Shown: positions 1-6,907, numbered from the stretch's first letter. The stretch: DNA of 9,348 bases from Candidatus Omnitrophota bacterium (GCA_026387115.1 JAPLMI010000185.1:1-9348), one strand, 5' to 3'. Made by a program: numbers and translations. The notes: generated by a model not told the origin, from the sequence alone.

Positions 1-77
1 TGATTATAGGCAAGGCGCTGTATGAGAAGACGATTGATTTAAAGGAAGCTATTAAGATATGCTCACAAAAAGGATAA
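1..77 (+). CDS. hisA: HisA, C-terminal end only (phosphoribosylformimino-AICAR-phosphate isomerase)
   Basis: Partial gene cut by the left window edge. The first complete codon begins at base 3. The readable tail is IIGKALYEKTIDLKEAIK followed by six more residues (ICSQKG) and a TAA stop at 75-77. A glycine-lysine-alanine-leucine-tyrosine segment followed by an acidic 'DLKEAI' helix is the usual end of HisA, a TIM-barrel isomerase that opens the ring of the ProFAR substrate to give PRFAR, the substrate of HisF. The stop lies 19 bases inside the following hisF gene, so the two are almost certainly co-translated. The identification rests on about 25 residues plus the neighbouring hisF and hisI. 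HisF has a related fold but a different C-terminal sequence, and the genuine hisF follows directly. Confidence 0.85.
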   Translation, partial: IIGKALYEKTIDLKEAIKICSQKG

Positions 78-859
78 TACCCTGCCTTGACATAAAAGAT
101 GGGCGCGTTGTCAAAGGCGTGAATTTTATAAATTTACGCGATGCGGGAGACGCCGTCGAAAACGCCAGATTCTACGATAAGGAAGGCGCGGATGAGCTCG
201 TCTTTCTCGATATCACCGCGAGTTACGAGAAACGGAAGACCACCATCGAGCTTGTTAAGAAAGTCGCGGATACTATATTCCTCCCGTTTACGGTCGGAGG
301 AGGAATACGCGCCATAGACGATATAAGGAACCTCCTCGCCGCCGGATGCGACAAGGTATCGATCAATACGGCGGCGGTAAAAGAACCGGGATTTGTGAAA
401 AGGGCGTCGTCGAGGTTCGGCAGCCAGTGTATCGTTGTGGCCATCGACGCAAAACGAAGGTCCCTCGAACGCTCCTCTTCGTCGCGTTCTCGGGATGATT
501 TTTCTGTCGAAAAATCAGAAGTCTTCATCAATGGCGGCAGGACCCCGACTGGGATCAATGCCATAAAGTGGGCCAAGAAGATGGAGCGGTTCGGCGCGGG
601 AGAGATACTCCTGACGAGCATGGACTACGACGGGACCAGGGAAGGCTACGACATAGAGTTGACGCGGAGAATCAGCGAATCGGTCCATATTCCGGTGATA
701 GCGTCCGGCGGCGCGGGAAATCTGGAACATTTGTATGAAGCGCTGACAGAAGGCAAAGCGGACGCCGTGCTCGCGGCGTCGATATTCCATTATCGGGAAT
801 ATTCGGTCAGGGAAGCGAAGAATTATCTACAAAAAAAGAAAGTAGCGGTGAGATTATGA
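59..859 (+). CDS. hisF: Imidazole glycerol phosphate synthase, cyclase subunit HisF, with an unusual loop insertion
   Basis: TIM-barrel cyclase that uses ammonia from the HisH glutaminase to convert PRFAR into imidazole glycerol phosphate and AICAR in the cytoplasm. The N-terminus (MLTKRIIPCLDIKDGR) is the standard HisF start, which supports ATG 59; AAGGAAG lies about 10 bases upstream. Catalytic aspartates are at D11 (CLDIKDG) and D130 (VVAIDAKR). Phosphate-binding segments VGGGIR (79-84), GEILLTSMDYDGT (181-193), IASGGAGN (214-221) and LAASIFH (238-244) are intact. At 266 residues it is about 10-13 longer than usual. The excess lies at residues 135-153, a serine/arginine/acid-rich stretch between AKRR and EVFINGG, where the family has only a short loop. 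The DNA for that stretch forms two abutting hairpins (listed separately). hisH is not in this window. The gene overlaps hisA by 19 bases and hisI by 4 (ATGA). Confidence 0.97.
   Translation: MLTKRIIPCLDIKDGRVVKGVNFINLRDAGDAVENARFYDKEGADELVFLDITASYEKRKTTIELVKKVADTIFLPFTVGGGIRAIDDIRNLLAAGCDKVSINTAAVKEPGFVKRASSRFGSQCIVVAIDAKRRSLERSSSSRSRDDFSVEKSEVFINGGRTPTGINAIKWAKKMERFGAGEILLTSMDYDGTREGYDIELTRRISESVHIPVIASGGAGNLEHLYEALTEGKADAVLAASIFHYREYSVREAKNYLQKKKVAVRL
461..517 (+). repeat. Two-hairpin palindromic segment inside hisF (possible inserted repeat element)
   Basis: A 57-base stretch made of two abutting inverted repeats. The first (461-495) pairs TCCC with GGGA and, after a 2x2 mismatch, GAACGC (467-472) with GCGTTC (484-489) around an 11-base loop. 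The second (496-517) is a perfect 9-base stem, TGATTTTTC with GAAAAATCA, around a TGTC loop. It encodes HisF residues 135-153, the extra loop absent from typical HisF proteins, and its length is an exact multiple of three. That it is an inserted element, in the manner of the Rickettsia palindromic elements found inside genes, is inference. No second copy is seen in the window. Confidence 0.45.
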
Positions 860-1245
860 ATGCCAATAAAATATTTGATTGTATAAAATTCGACGAAAAG
901 GGGCTAATTCCTGCGATAATCCAGGATTATAGATCGAAAGAAGTGCTGACGCTTTGTTACATGAATAAAGACGCGCTCGAGAAGACGCTCGAAGAGGGCA
1001 AGGTTTATCTCTTCCGGCGCTCGAAGGGCCGTCTCATGCTGAAAGGCGAGACGAGCGGCTGCATACAGACGGTGAAGTCGCTTGCGATAGACTGCGAAGG
1101 CAATTCGCTTCTATTCAAGGTGGCGCAGATCCGCGCCGCCTGCCACACGGGGTATTTCACGTGCTACTTTAGATTATTGAAAAAAGACGGGACGTTTAAG
1201 ACTATCGGCAGGCGCGTATTCGACCCGTCAAAGGTATACAAATAA
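856..1245 (+). CDS. hisI: Phosphoribosyl-AMP cyclohydrolase HisI (single domain)
   Basis: Opens the adenine ring of phosphoribosyl-AMP, the third step of histidine synthesis. At 129 residues it is the cyclohydrolase alone, without the fused HisE pyrophosphohydrolase domain seen in enterobacteria; hisE is not in the window. The family signature KGETSG is at 63-68. All three zinc-binding cysteines are present: C80, C96 (ACHTG) and C103. The neighbouring metal site, usually D-C-D-G-D, reads D-C-E-G-N (79-83), so two of its three aspartates are replaced by Glu and Asn. The tryptophan common before KGETSG is a methionine. The gene starts within the hisF stop (ATGA overlap) and its TAA stop shares one base with the trpE ATG, joining the histidine and tryptophan genes in one apparent transcript. 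Confidence 0.95.
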   Translation: MNANKIFDCIKFDEKGLIPAIIQDYRSKEVLTLCYMNKDALEKTLEEGKVYLFRRSKGRLMLKGETSGCIQTVKSLAIDCEGNSLLFKVAQIRAACHTGYFTCYFRLLKKDGTFKTIGRRVFDPSKVYK

Positions 1246-2726
1246 TGTATTATCCGGCGAAAAAAGAATTCATCGGCCTGGCGAAGCAGGGCAACCTCAT
1301 CCCTGTCTACAGGGAGATGACGGCCGATTTCGAGACGCCGCTATCATGTTACTCGAAGATAGACGAAGGCGATTACTCGTTTCTCCTGGAGTCTGTCGAG
1401 GGCGGCGAGAGGATCGCGCGTTACTCTTTTCTCGGCAGCAACCCCTCTCTCATTATCTCGAGTGAGGGAAATACCGTTACGTTGCGCGAAGGAAAAGAAA
1501 CGAAGGCCTACAGGGCGGAAGACCCCATAGAGGAGCTGCGCAAAATAATCTCAAAATATAAATTCGTTAAGACGAAAGGCCTTCCGAGATTCTGCGGCGG
1601 GCTCGTCGGATTTTTCGGGTATGATATCGTGCGCTTCATAGAGGAGATACCGGACAAGAACCCGGATGACCTTAAGATTGCCGATTCTGTCTTCATGCTG
1701 ACGGACACGATACTGATATTCGATCACGTCGACCATAAGGTGAAGATCGTATCGAACGCCTTTGTCAAGGGGGACCCGGCGAAAGCATACGACGAATCTG
1801 TAAAAAAGATCGACCGCATCGTCAAGGCGCTTAAAATAGCCCCACGCGCGAATAAATACGCGTCTCGCGCCAGGAAAAGGGTTCTTCCGCTGAAATTCAA
1901 ATCGAACTTCACCAAAGCGGAATTTGAGGCCATTGTGAAGAAGGCGAAGGTTTATATAAGAAAAGGAGATATCATACAGGTTGTGCCGTCGCAGAGGCTT
2001 GAGGTCTCCATCGACGCGCATCCGTTCCGGATATACCGGGCTCTGCGCTCGATAAACCCTTCGCCGTATATGTATTACCTGAAACTGGGCGGCTTTTCGC
2101 TCGTCGGCTCGTCTCCCGAGGTAATGGTGCGGTGCGAGGACGGCAAGGTGGAGCTGAGGCCTATCGCCGGAACGAGGCGGCGCGGCCGAAGCCCTGAGGA
2201 AGACGAAAAGCTGATTCGCGAGCTCCTGGACGATCCTAAGGAGAGGGCCGAGCACATAATGCTGGTCGACCTGGGACGGAACGACGTCGGAAGGGTGTGC
2301 GATTTCAAAACCGTCAAGGTCTCGGAACTGATGACGATAGAGAAGTATTCGCACGTCATGCATATAGTGAGCGATATCTCGGGCGCTTTAAGTAAGGGAA
2401 AAGACGCCTTCGATGTCCTGAAGGCCGCGTTTCCCGCAGGCACTGTCACCGGCGCGCCGAAAGTCCGCGCCATGGAAATAATAGACTCACTTGAGAATAG
2501 AAAGCGCAAAACCTACGCCGGAAGCGTAGGCTACTTCAGCTTTTCAGGTAATCTCGATTCATGCATAACGATAAGGACGATACTTATAAAAGGCAATACC
2601 GCTTACATTCAGGCGGGCGCAGGTATAGTGGCTGATTCGATACCGGAGCGCGAATACCGGGAGACTTTAAATAAGGCCGGGGCCCTGCTCAAGGCGATAG
2701 AGATGGCCGAGGCGGGAGAAGCTTAA
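1245..2726 (+). CDS. trpE: Anthranilate synthase component I, TrpE
   Basis: Chorismate-using subunit of anthranilate synthase, which makes anthranilate with ammonia from TrpG. Its 493 residues are the normal length. The start MYYPAKKEFIGLAKQGNLIPVYREM matches the family and AAAGG lies about 10 bases upstream. The N-terminal domain carries LLES (47-50), part of the tryptophan feedback-inhibition site, and NPSPYMYYL (271-279), the other half of that pocket, so allosteric inhibition by tryptophan is expected. The chorismate-binding core has GSSPEVMVR (288-296), RPIAGTRRRG (305-314), ERAEHIMLVDLGRND (333-347), SHVMHI (369-374), FPAGTVTGAPK (396-406) and AGAGIVADSIPEREY (457-471), including the magnesium-binding glutamates near the end. 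It could be confused with PabB or isochorismate synthase, but the Trp-site motifs and the surrounding trp genes settle it. trpG follows with no gap. Confidence 0.98.
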   Translation: MYYPAKKEFIGLAKQGNLIPVYREMTADFETPLSCYSKIDEGDYSFLLESVEGGERIARYSFLGSNPSLIISSEGNTVTLREGKETKAYRAEDPIEELRKIISKYKFVKTKGLPRFCGGLVGFFGYDIVRFIEEIPDKNPDDLKIADSVFMLTDTILIFDHVDHKVKIVSNAFVKGDPAKAYDESVKKIDRIVKALKIAPRANKYASRARKRVLPLKFKSNFTKAEFEAIVKKAKVYIRKGDIIQVVPSQRLEVSIDAHPFRIYRALRSINPSPYMYYLKLGGFSLVGSSPEVMVRCEDGKVELRPIAGTRRRGRSPEEDEKLIRELLDDPKERAEHIMLVDLGRNDVGRVCDFKTVKVSELMTIEKYSHVMHIVSDISGALSKGKDAFDVLKAAFPAGTVTGAPKVRAMEIIDSLENRKRKTYAGSVGYFSFSGNLDSCITIRTILIKGNTAYIQAGAGIVADSIPEREYRETLNKAGALLKAIEMAEAGEA

Positions 2727-3218
2727 ATGATACTTGTTATTGACAATTACGATTCATTTACCTATAACCTCGTCCAGTATCTCGGGGAACTTGGCCAGGA
2801 CCTCGAGGTTTATCGAAACGATAAAATAACCTTGGGCAGAATAAACAGGATGAAGCCGGCAAAGATAGTCATCTCGCCCGGCCCGGGCGAGCCGAAAGAC
2901 GCCGGGATATCCGAAGATGTGATCAGAAATTTCGGCAAGGTCATACCCATCCTGGGCGTTTGTCTGGGCCATCAGGCGATAGGCGAGGTCTTCGGCGGAA
3001 AGATAATAGGCGCGCGGTCCCTCATGCACGGCAAGACATCGAAGATATATCATGACGGCAAGGGTATATTCAAAGGTATTAAAAATCCTTTTGAGGCGAC
3101 TCGGTACCATTCGCTTATAGTCGAGCGGAAGACTTTCCCCAAGGCCTTAACGATAACGGCTGAGACGAAAGATAAAGAGATAATGGGATTGCGGCACAAG
3201 GCTTATCCCGTCTACTGA
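2727..3218 (+). CDS. trpG: Anthranilate synthase glutaminase TrpG, cut short by an in-frame TGA
   Basis: Class I glutamine amidotransferase subunit that should feed ammonia to TrpE. The start MILVIDNYDSFTYNLVQYLG is typical, with GGGAG 8 bases upstream. The oxyanion-region motif SPGPGEP (50-56) and the nucleophile C79 in GVCLGHQAIG (77-86) are intact. The open frame ends after 163 residues at TGA 3216-3218, directly after RHKAYPVY, where relatives continue with G-V-Q-F-H-P-E-S. The same frame beyond the TGA encodes VQFHPES and a normal C-terminus up to TGA 3291-3293, which overlaps the trpD ATG. The full frame would give 188 residues, the family norm. As written, the product lacks the catalytic His and Glu of the Cys-His-Glu triad and should have no glutaminase activity. 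A G-to-T change (GGA to TGA), a real mutation or a sequencing error, is the simplest reading. Confidence 0.93.
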   Translation: MILVIDNYDSFTYNLVQYLGELGQDLEVYRNDKITLGRINRMKPAKIVISPGPGEPKDAGISEDVIRNFGKVIPILGVCLGHQAIGEVFGGKIIGARSLMHGKTSKIYHDGKGIFKGIKNPFEATRYHSLIVERKTFPKALTITAETKDKEIMGLRHKAYPVY

Positions 3219-3293
3219 GTCCAGTTCCATCCGGAGTCGATATTGACTCTTGAGGGCAAGAAGATACTGAAAAATTTCCTGGAGATAAAATGA
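3219..3293 (+). pseudogene. trpG: In-frame C-terminal remainder of trpG after the internal TGA
   Basis: Twenty-four sense codons plus a stop, in the same frame as trpG and with no intervening stop. They begin VQFHPESILTLEGKK and end with a normal amidotransferase C-terminus (ILKNFLEIK). H168 and E170, numbered in the full frame, are the missing triad members. Its TGA stop at 3291-3293 forms an ATGA overlap with trpD, the same junction style seen at hisF/hisI and trpD/trpC. This shows the ancestral trpG ended here and that the 71 bases between the early TGA and trpD are not an intergenic spacer. There is no start codon with a ribosome site that would make it a separate gene. Confidence 0.9.
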
Positions 3294-4342
3294 TACGAGA
3301 AGCGATCGAGAAGGTGGTGAAGGGAATAGATCTGTCTGAAGGCGAGATGCGCAGCGCGTTCGACCAGATAATGTCGGGGGGAGCGACGGCCGCGCAGATA
3401 GGCGCGTTCGTAACGGGCTTGAGGATGAAGGGCGAGACCGTCGAGGAGATCACCGGCGCCGCCAAAGTTATGCGCGAGAAGAGCATCCATATCAGCGCCG
3501 GCAGATCCGTCGTCGACATAGACCGCGACGACATCAATATAGACGCCGAGACGATAATAGACACCTGCGGCACGGGCGGGAGCGGCACGAATACCTTTAA
3601 CATCTCTACGACGGTTGCGTTCGTCGTTGCCGGATGCGGCCTGAGGGTGGCGAAGCACGGTAACCGAAGCGCCTCCAGCCGATGCGGCTCGGCGGATGTC
3701 CTGGAAGCGCTCGGCGTGAAGCTGGACGTAGGCGCGGACCTCGTCCAGAGATGCATTCTTGAGATAGGGATAGGATTTTTGTACGCGCCGTTATTCCATA
3801 ACGCGATGAAATATGCGATCACACCGAGAAAAGAGATCGGCATAAGGACGATATTCAACATCCTCGGGCCTTTAGCGAACCCCGCCAACGCGACGAGCCA
3901 GGTAGTCGGCGTCTACGATGCCGGGCTTACCGAAACGCTCGCGAAGGTCCTGAAGAATCTCGGGACGAAGAGGGCTTTCGTCGTCTACGGAATGGACGCG
4001 CTGGATGAGATAACCATTACTGGAAAGACAAAGGTCTCGGAGTTAAAAGGCGGCAAGATCCGCACTTACTTCATAACGCCGGAGCAGTTCGGGTTGAAAC
4101 GTTCAAGGCTCGCCGACATAGAAGGCGGCAATGCGAAAGAGAACGCCGAGATCACCCTTTCCGTCCTGAAAGGAGAACGGGGGCCCAGGCGCGACGTCGT
4201 CCTGCTGAACGCGGCAGCGGCCCTTGTCTGCGGCTCCAAAGCGAAAAATTTTAAAGAAGGGGTAAAAGATGCCATAGCGTCGATCGACGCGGGAAAGGCG
4301 TTGGAGAAATTGCTGAGGCTTATAGAGCTTACAAACAGATGA
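3290..4342 (+). CDS. trpD: Anthranilate phosphoribosyltransferase TrpD
   Basis: Joins anthranilate to PRPP, giving phosphoribosylanthranilate, the second step of tryptophan synthesis. Its 350 residues are normal. The helical N-terminal domain (about 1-65, with IGAFVTGLRMKGET at 37-50) leads into the PRPP-binding loop DTCGTGGSGTNTFNIST (91-107), KHGNR (122-126), SSRCGSADVLEALG (129-142), and the metal-binding pair D239-E240 in MDALDEIT. The usual GTGGDG reads GTGGSG here, with Ser98 in place of the aspartate. A segment of about a dozen residues rich in D and I (74-89) precedes the PRPP loop; I recall the same kind of segment in one TrpD subgroup, so it is probably not an insertion. Start ATG 3290 has GGAG 5 bases upstream and overlaps the ancestral trpG stop; the trpC start overlaps its own TGA (ATGA). 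Confidence 0.98.
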   Translation: MIREAIEKVVKGIDLSEGEMRSAFDQIMSGGATAAQIGAFVTGLRMKGETVEEITGAAKVMREKSIHISAGRSVVDIDRDDINIDAETIIDTCGTGGSGTNTFNISTTVAFVVAGCGLRVAKHGNRSASSRCGSADVLEALGVKLDVGADLVQRCILEIGIGFLYAPLFHNAMKYAITPRKEIGIRTIFNILGPLANPANATSQVVGVYDAGLTETLAKVLKNLGTKRAFVVYGMDALDEITITGKTKVSELKGGKIRTYFITPEQFGLKRSRLADIEGGNAKENAEITLSVLKGERGPRRDVVLLNAAAALVCGSKAKNFKEGVKDAIASIDAGKALEKLLRLIELTNR

Positions 4343-5115
4343 TACTATCGCGGATAATAGAAGAAAAAAGGCGCGAGATAGAAGAGGCGAAACGCGTAAA
4401 GCCCAAGGACGAACTCGTCAAAGAGGCGAAGCCTATATGCGTGAGGAGCGCGTTTAAGAAAAACATATCGCGCCCACACCATATCAACCTGATCGCGGAG
4501 ATAAAAAAGGCATCGCCGTCCAAGGGAATCTTGAGGGGAGACTTTAACCCGGCGCGGATCGCCGTCACATACCAGGCCAACGGCGCCAGCGCCATATCGG
4601 TCTTAACGGATGAAAGGTTCTTCGAAGGAAGGCTCGAATACATAAAGAGGGTGAAGGAGAACGTTTCCCTGCCGGTATTAAGAAAAGATTTCATCATCGA
4701 CGAATACCAGATCTACGAAAGCGTCCTTGCCGGCGCGGACGCGATACTGTTGATAGCGGAGCTTCTTTCGGCCGGAGAAATGGTAGGTTTCTACAATTTA
4801 GCGACTTCGCTTGGCCTTGAAGTATTGATGGAGGTGCATAACGAGGAAGATGTGGAGAAGGCGCTTTCAACGGACGCGGGTATAATCGGGATAAATAACA
4901 GAGACCTCCACAATTTTAAGGTGGACCTCTCTATGACCCAGAAGCTCATAAGGATGCTGCCGCAGAATAAGATCAAAGTCTCTGAAAGCGGAATAAGGTC
5001 GTATGAGGACGTGATGTTCCTGAAGTCGCTCGGCGTGAACGCCGTCCTGATAGGCGAGGCGTTCATGGAGGCGGACGATATTGCCGCTAAAATGAGAGAG
5101 ATCATGAGGTACTAG
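4339..5115 (+). CDS. trpC: Indole-3-glycerol-phosphate synthase TrpC
   Basis: Closes the indole ring by decarboxylating CdRP to indole-3-glycerol phosphate, the fourth step of tryptophan synthesis. At 258 residues it is a single-domain enzyme, not fused to TrpF as in E. coli. The TIM-barrel active-site residues are visible: E54 and K56 in IAEIKKASPSKG (52-63), K116 in LRKDF (114-118), E165 in LMEVH (163-167), N187 in INNRDL (185-190), E216 and S217 in SESGI (215-219), and the phosphate-binding LIGEAFM (237-243). The N-terminal helix MILSRIIEEKRREIEEAK is the usual TrpC start. The ATG overlaps the trpD TGA by 4 bases and there is no clear Shine-Dalgarno, so translation probably depends on coupling to trpD. 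The TAG stop shares one base with the trpF GTG. Confidence 0.98.
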   Translation: MILSRIIEEKRREIEEAKRVKPKDELVKEAKPICVRSAFKKNISRPHHINLIAEIKKASPSKGILRGDFNPARIAVTYQANGASAISVLTDERFFEGRLEYIKRVKENVSLPVLRKDFIIDEYQIYESVLAGADAILLIAELLSAGEMVGFYNLATSLGLEVLMEVHNEEDVEKALSTDAGIIGINNRDLHNFKVDLSMTQKLIRMLPQNKIKVSESGIRSYEDVMFLKSLGVNAVLIGEAFMEADDIAAKMREIMRY

Positions 5116-5735
5116 TGACACGAATTAAAATATGCGGAATTACGAATAAGATCGATGCGGTGAACGCCGCGGAACTGGGCGTCGATATGCTGGGGTTCGT
5201 CTTTTACAAAAAGTCGAGGCGATATGTGAGCGCGGCTATGGCCGAAGACATTATAAACGAGCTTCCGCCCAGGATCGGTAAGGTCGGCGTTTTTGTTGAT
5301 GAGACGAGAGAGTCCGTAATAAAGGCCGCGGAAGACGCAGGCCTGAACATGCTGCAGTTTCACGGTGATGAGACGCCGGAATACTGCCGTTATTTTAAAA
5401 ACAGGTTTAAGGTCATCAAGGCCTTCAGGTTGAAAAGTAAATCAGACCTTAAGGCTATAAACGATTACGACGCGGATTTTTACCTTTTGGATGCATATAA
5501 GAGCGATTCGATCGGCGGGACGGGCGAGACCTTCGACTGGAAGATATTGAAGGATTTCGAGATATTGCGGCCCGTGATCCTGTCCGGAGGGTTGACGCCG
5601 GTGAACATTTCGGCCGCCATAAAAGAGGTAGCGCCCTGCGCGGTCGATGTTTCGACGGGGGTAGAGGCATCGCCGGGCAAGAAGGACCTGACGTTGATGA
5701 AAAAATTCGTCGAGAATGTGAGGAGATCGGACTGA
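5115..5735 (+). CDS. trpF: Phosphoribosylanthranilate isomerase TrpF
   Basis: Converts phosphoribosylanthranilate to CdRP, the substrate of TrpC, by an Amadori rearrangement. The 206 residues are the normal length for the single-domain enzyme. The general base C7 is in KICGIT (5-10) and the general acid D126 in LLDAY (124-128). Also present are GFVFYKKSRRYV (27-38), LQFHGDE (80-86), the phosphate-binding GGTGETFDW (134-142), ILSGGL (155-160) and VDVSTGVE (177-184). The start is GTG 5115, placed by the motif MTRIKICGIT and by a GAGGT 4 bases upstream; it overlaps the trpC TAG by one base. The TGA stop shares its last base with the trpB ATG. Confidence 0.97.
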   Translation: MTRIKICGITNKIDAVNAAELGVDMLGFVFYKKSRRYVSAAMAEDIINELPPRIGKVGVFVDETRESVIKAAEDAGLNMLQFHGDETPEYCRYFKNRFKVIKAFRLKSKSDLKAINDYDADFYLLDAYKSDSIGGTGETFDWKILKDFEILRPVILSGGLTPVNISAAIKEVAPCAVDVSTGVEASPGKKDLTLMKKFVENVRRSD

Positions 5736-6907
5736 TGCTGCCAAATAAATTAGGCTATTACGATATCTTCGGGGGTAAATTCGTGCCCGAGACGCTAATG
5801 TCGGCCCTGGACGAACTGGAAAAGGCGTATTCAAAATCAAAGTCCGACAGGTCTTTTAAGAAGAATCTGGATTATTATTTAAAAGAATACGCGGGGCGGC
5901 CCACGCCGCTATATTTTGCCGAAAGGCTTACGAAAAAGACAGGCGGCGCCAAAATATATCTGAAACGGGAGGACCTTCTGCACACGGGGGCGCACAAGAT
6001 AAATAATACGCTGGGACAAGCGCTCCTGGCGATAAAGATGGGAAAGCCGCGTATCATCGCTGAGACGGGCGCGGGACAACACGGCGTCGCGACGGCTACA
6101 GTTGCCGCGTTATTCGGCCTCGAGTGCGAAGTCTTCATGGGCGAGGAGGACATAAAGCGTCAGGCGATAAACGTATTCAAGATGAAGTTATTGGGCGCCA
6201 AAGTCACTCCGGTCGCGAGCGGCTCGAAGACATTGAAAGACGCGATGAACGAGGCGATAAGGGACTGGGTCACGAACGTCCGCTCTACTTATTACGTCAT
6301 CGGCTCCGTTGCCGGGCCTCATCCGTATCCGATGATGGTGAGAGATTTTCAGTCTATCATAGGTAAGGAAGCCAGGTGCCAGTCGCAGGCGTTGTTCGGC
6401 AAATTACCGGATTACCTGGTCGCATGCGTCGGCGGCGGGTCGAACGCCATGGGCCTCTTCTACGCCTTCCTGAAAGACAGGGTGAAGATGGTCGGTGTCG
6501 AGGCGGCAGGGCTCGGCATAAATACCGCGCGTCACGCGGCGACTCTATGTAAAGGCTCGGTCGGCGTCCTGCACGGTTCGAAGAGTTACCTTCTGCAGGA
6601 CGATGACGGACAGATCGAGATCGCGCATTCGATCTCCGCTGGGCTCGATTATCCCGGCGTGGGGCCTGAGCATTCGTTCCTTAAAGAATCGGGCCGCGCG
6701 AAGTACGTCGCGGTCACCGATAAAGAGGCGCTTGAAGGCTTCAAGATGCTGACGGAGCTCGAAGGCATAATCCCTGCGCTCGAATCGTCCCATGCCGTCT
6801 ATTACGCGTCGCGGCTCGCGAAGAGATTGCCGAAGAATAAAGTCATCATCGTCTGCCTCTCGGGCAGAGGCGATAAAGATATAGATATAGTTCGAGGAGT
6901 CCTATAA
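5735..6907 (+). CDS. trpB: Tryptophan synthase beta chain TrpB
   Basis: PLP enzyme that condenses indole, channelled from TrpA, with serine to form tryptophan. The 390 residues and sequence fit the common TrpB1 type that pairs with TrpA. The start region GYYDIFGGKFVPETLM (7-22) is typical, with a strong GAGGAG 9 bases before ATG 5735. The PLP lysine is K88 in HTGAHKINN (83-91) and the catalytic glutamate is E110 in AETGAGQHG (109-117). The PLP phosphate loop is CVGGGSNAMG (231-240), followed by SAGLDYPGVGPEHS (301-314), ALESSHA (348-354) and the pyridine-nitrogen serine S376 in CLSGRGDKD (374-382). All key residues are intact. Unusually, trpA does not follow directly: a 134-residue gene starts on the base after the stop. 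Confidence 0.98.
   Translation: MLPNKLGYYDIFGGKFVPETLMSALDELEKAYSKSKSDRSFKKNLDYYLKEYAGRPTPLYFAERLTKKTGGAKIYLKREDLLHTGAHKINNTLGQALLAIKMGKPRIIAETGAGQHGVATATVAALFGLECEVFMGEEDIKRQAINVFKMKLLGAKVTPVASGSKTLKDAMNEAIRDWVTNVRSTYYVIGSVAGPHPYPMMVRDFQSIIGKEARCQSQALFGKLPDYLVACVGGGSNAMGLFYAFLKDRVKMVGVEAAGLGINTARHAATLCKGSVGVLHGSKSYLLQDDDGQIEIAHSISAGLDYPGVGPEHSFLKESGRAKYVAVTDKEALEGFKMLTELEGIIPALESSHAVYYASRLAKRLPKNKVIIVCLSGRGDKDIDIVRGVL
6894..6899 (+). promoter_or_regulatory. Strong Shine-Dalgarno (GAGGAG) for the DUF6941-like gene
   Basis: GAGGAG within the last codons of trpB, 8 bases before ATG 6908. It fixes the start of the small gene between trpB and trpA and argues that this gene is really translated, as strongly as trpB, which has the same hexamer at 5720-5725. 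Confidence 0.7.

Noticed and set aside
1551..2363. Long open frame (270 codons) on the minus strand across trpE
   Set aside because: It lies entirely opposite trpE, its translation is rich in Arg, Tyr and His with no recognisable motif, and no ribosome site or operon context supports it. It is a shadow of trpE codon use.
2512..2530. Perfect 7-base inverted repeat cctacgc/gcgtagg inside trpE
   Set aside because: It encodes the conserved TYAGSVGY motif with normal length, so codon coincidence explains it. There is no insertion relative to the family.
3219..3289. Intergenic spacer or regulatory region between trpG and trpD
   Set aside because: These bases encode the conserved C-terminus of TrpG in the same frame, including FHPES, so they are former or readthrough coding sequence.
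3216..3293. UGA read as glycine across the genome (Gracilibacteria/SR1-type code)
   Set aside because: The recoded residue would indeed be Gly, but this is the only internal TGA among roughly 2,800 codons that contain well over a hundred Gly residues, all GGN. TGA also sits at the expected ends of hisF, trpD, trpF and the nucleotidyltransferase gene. A genome-wide recode would show many internal TGAs.
3216..3293. Selenocysteine at the trpG TGA
   Set aside because: The position is a conserved glycine in the family, not a cysteine, and I see no convincing selenocysteine-insertion hairpin just downstream.
3503..3556. Insertion in TrpD before the PRPP loop (residues about 72-89)
   Set aside because: It contains no inverted or tandem repeat, and I recall similar D/I-rich segments in one TrpD subgroup, so it looks like a normal family feature.
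6855..6871. Hairpin gcctct/agaggc near the end of trpB as a terminator
   Set aside because: The stem is 6 bases, lies in the conserved SGRGDKD coding region, is not followed by a T-run, and cotranscribed genes continue directly after it.
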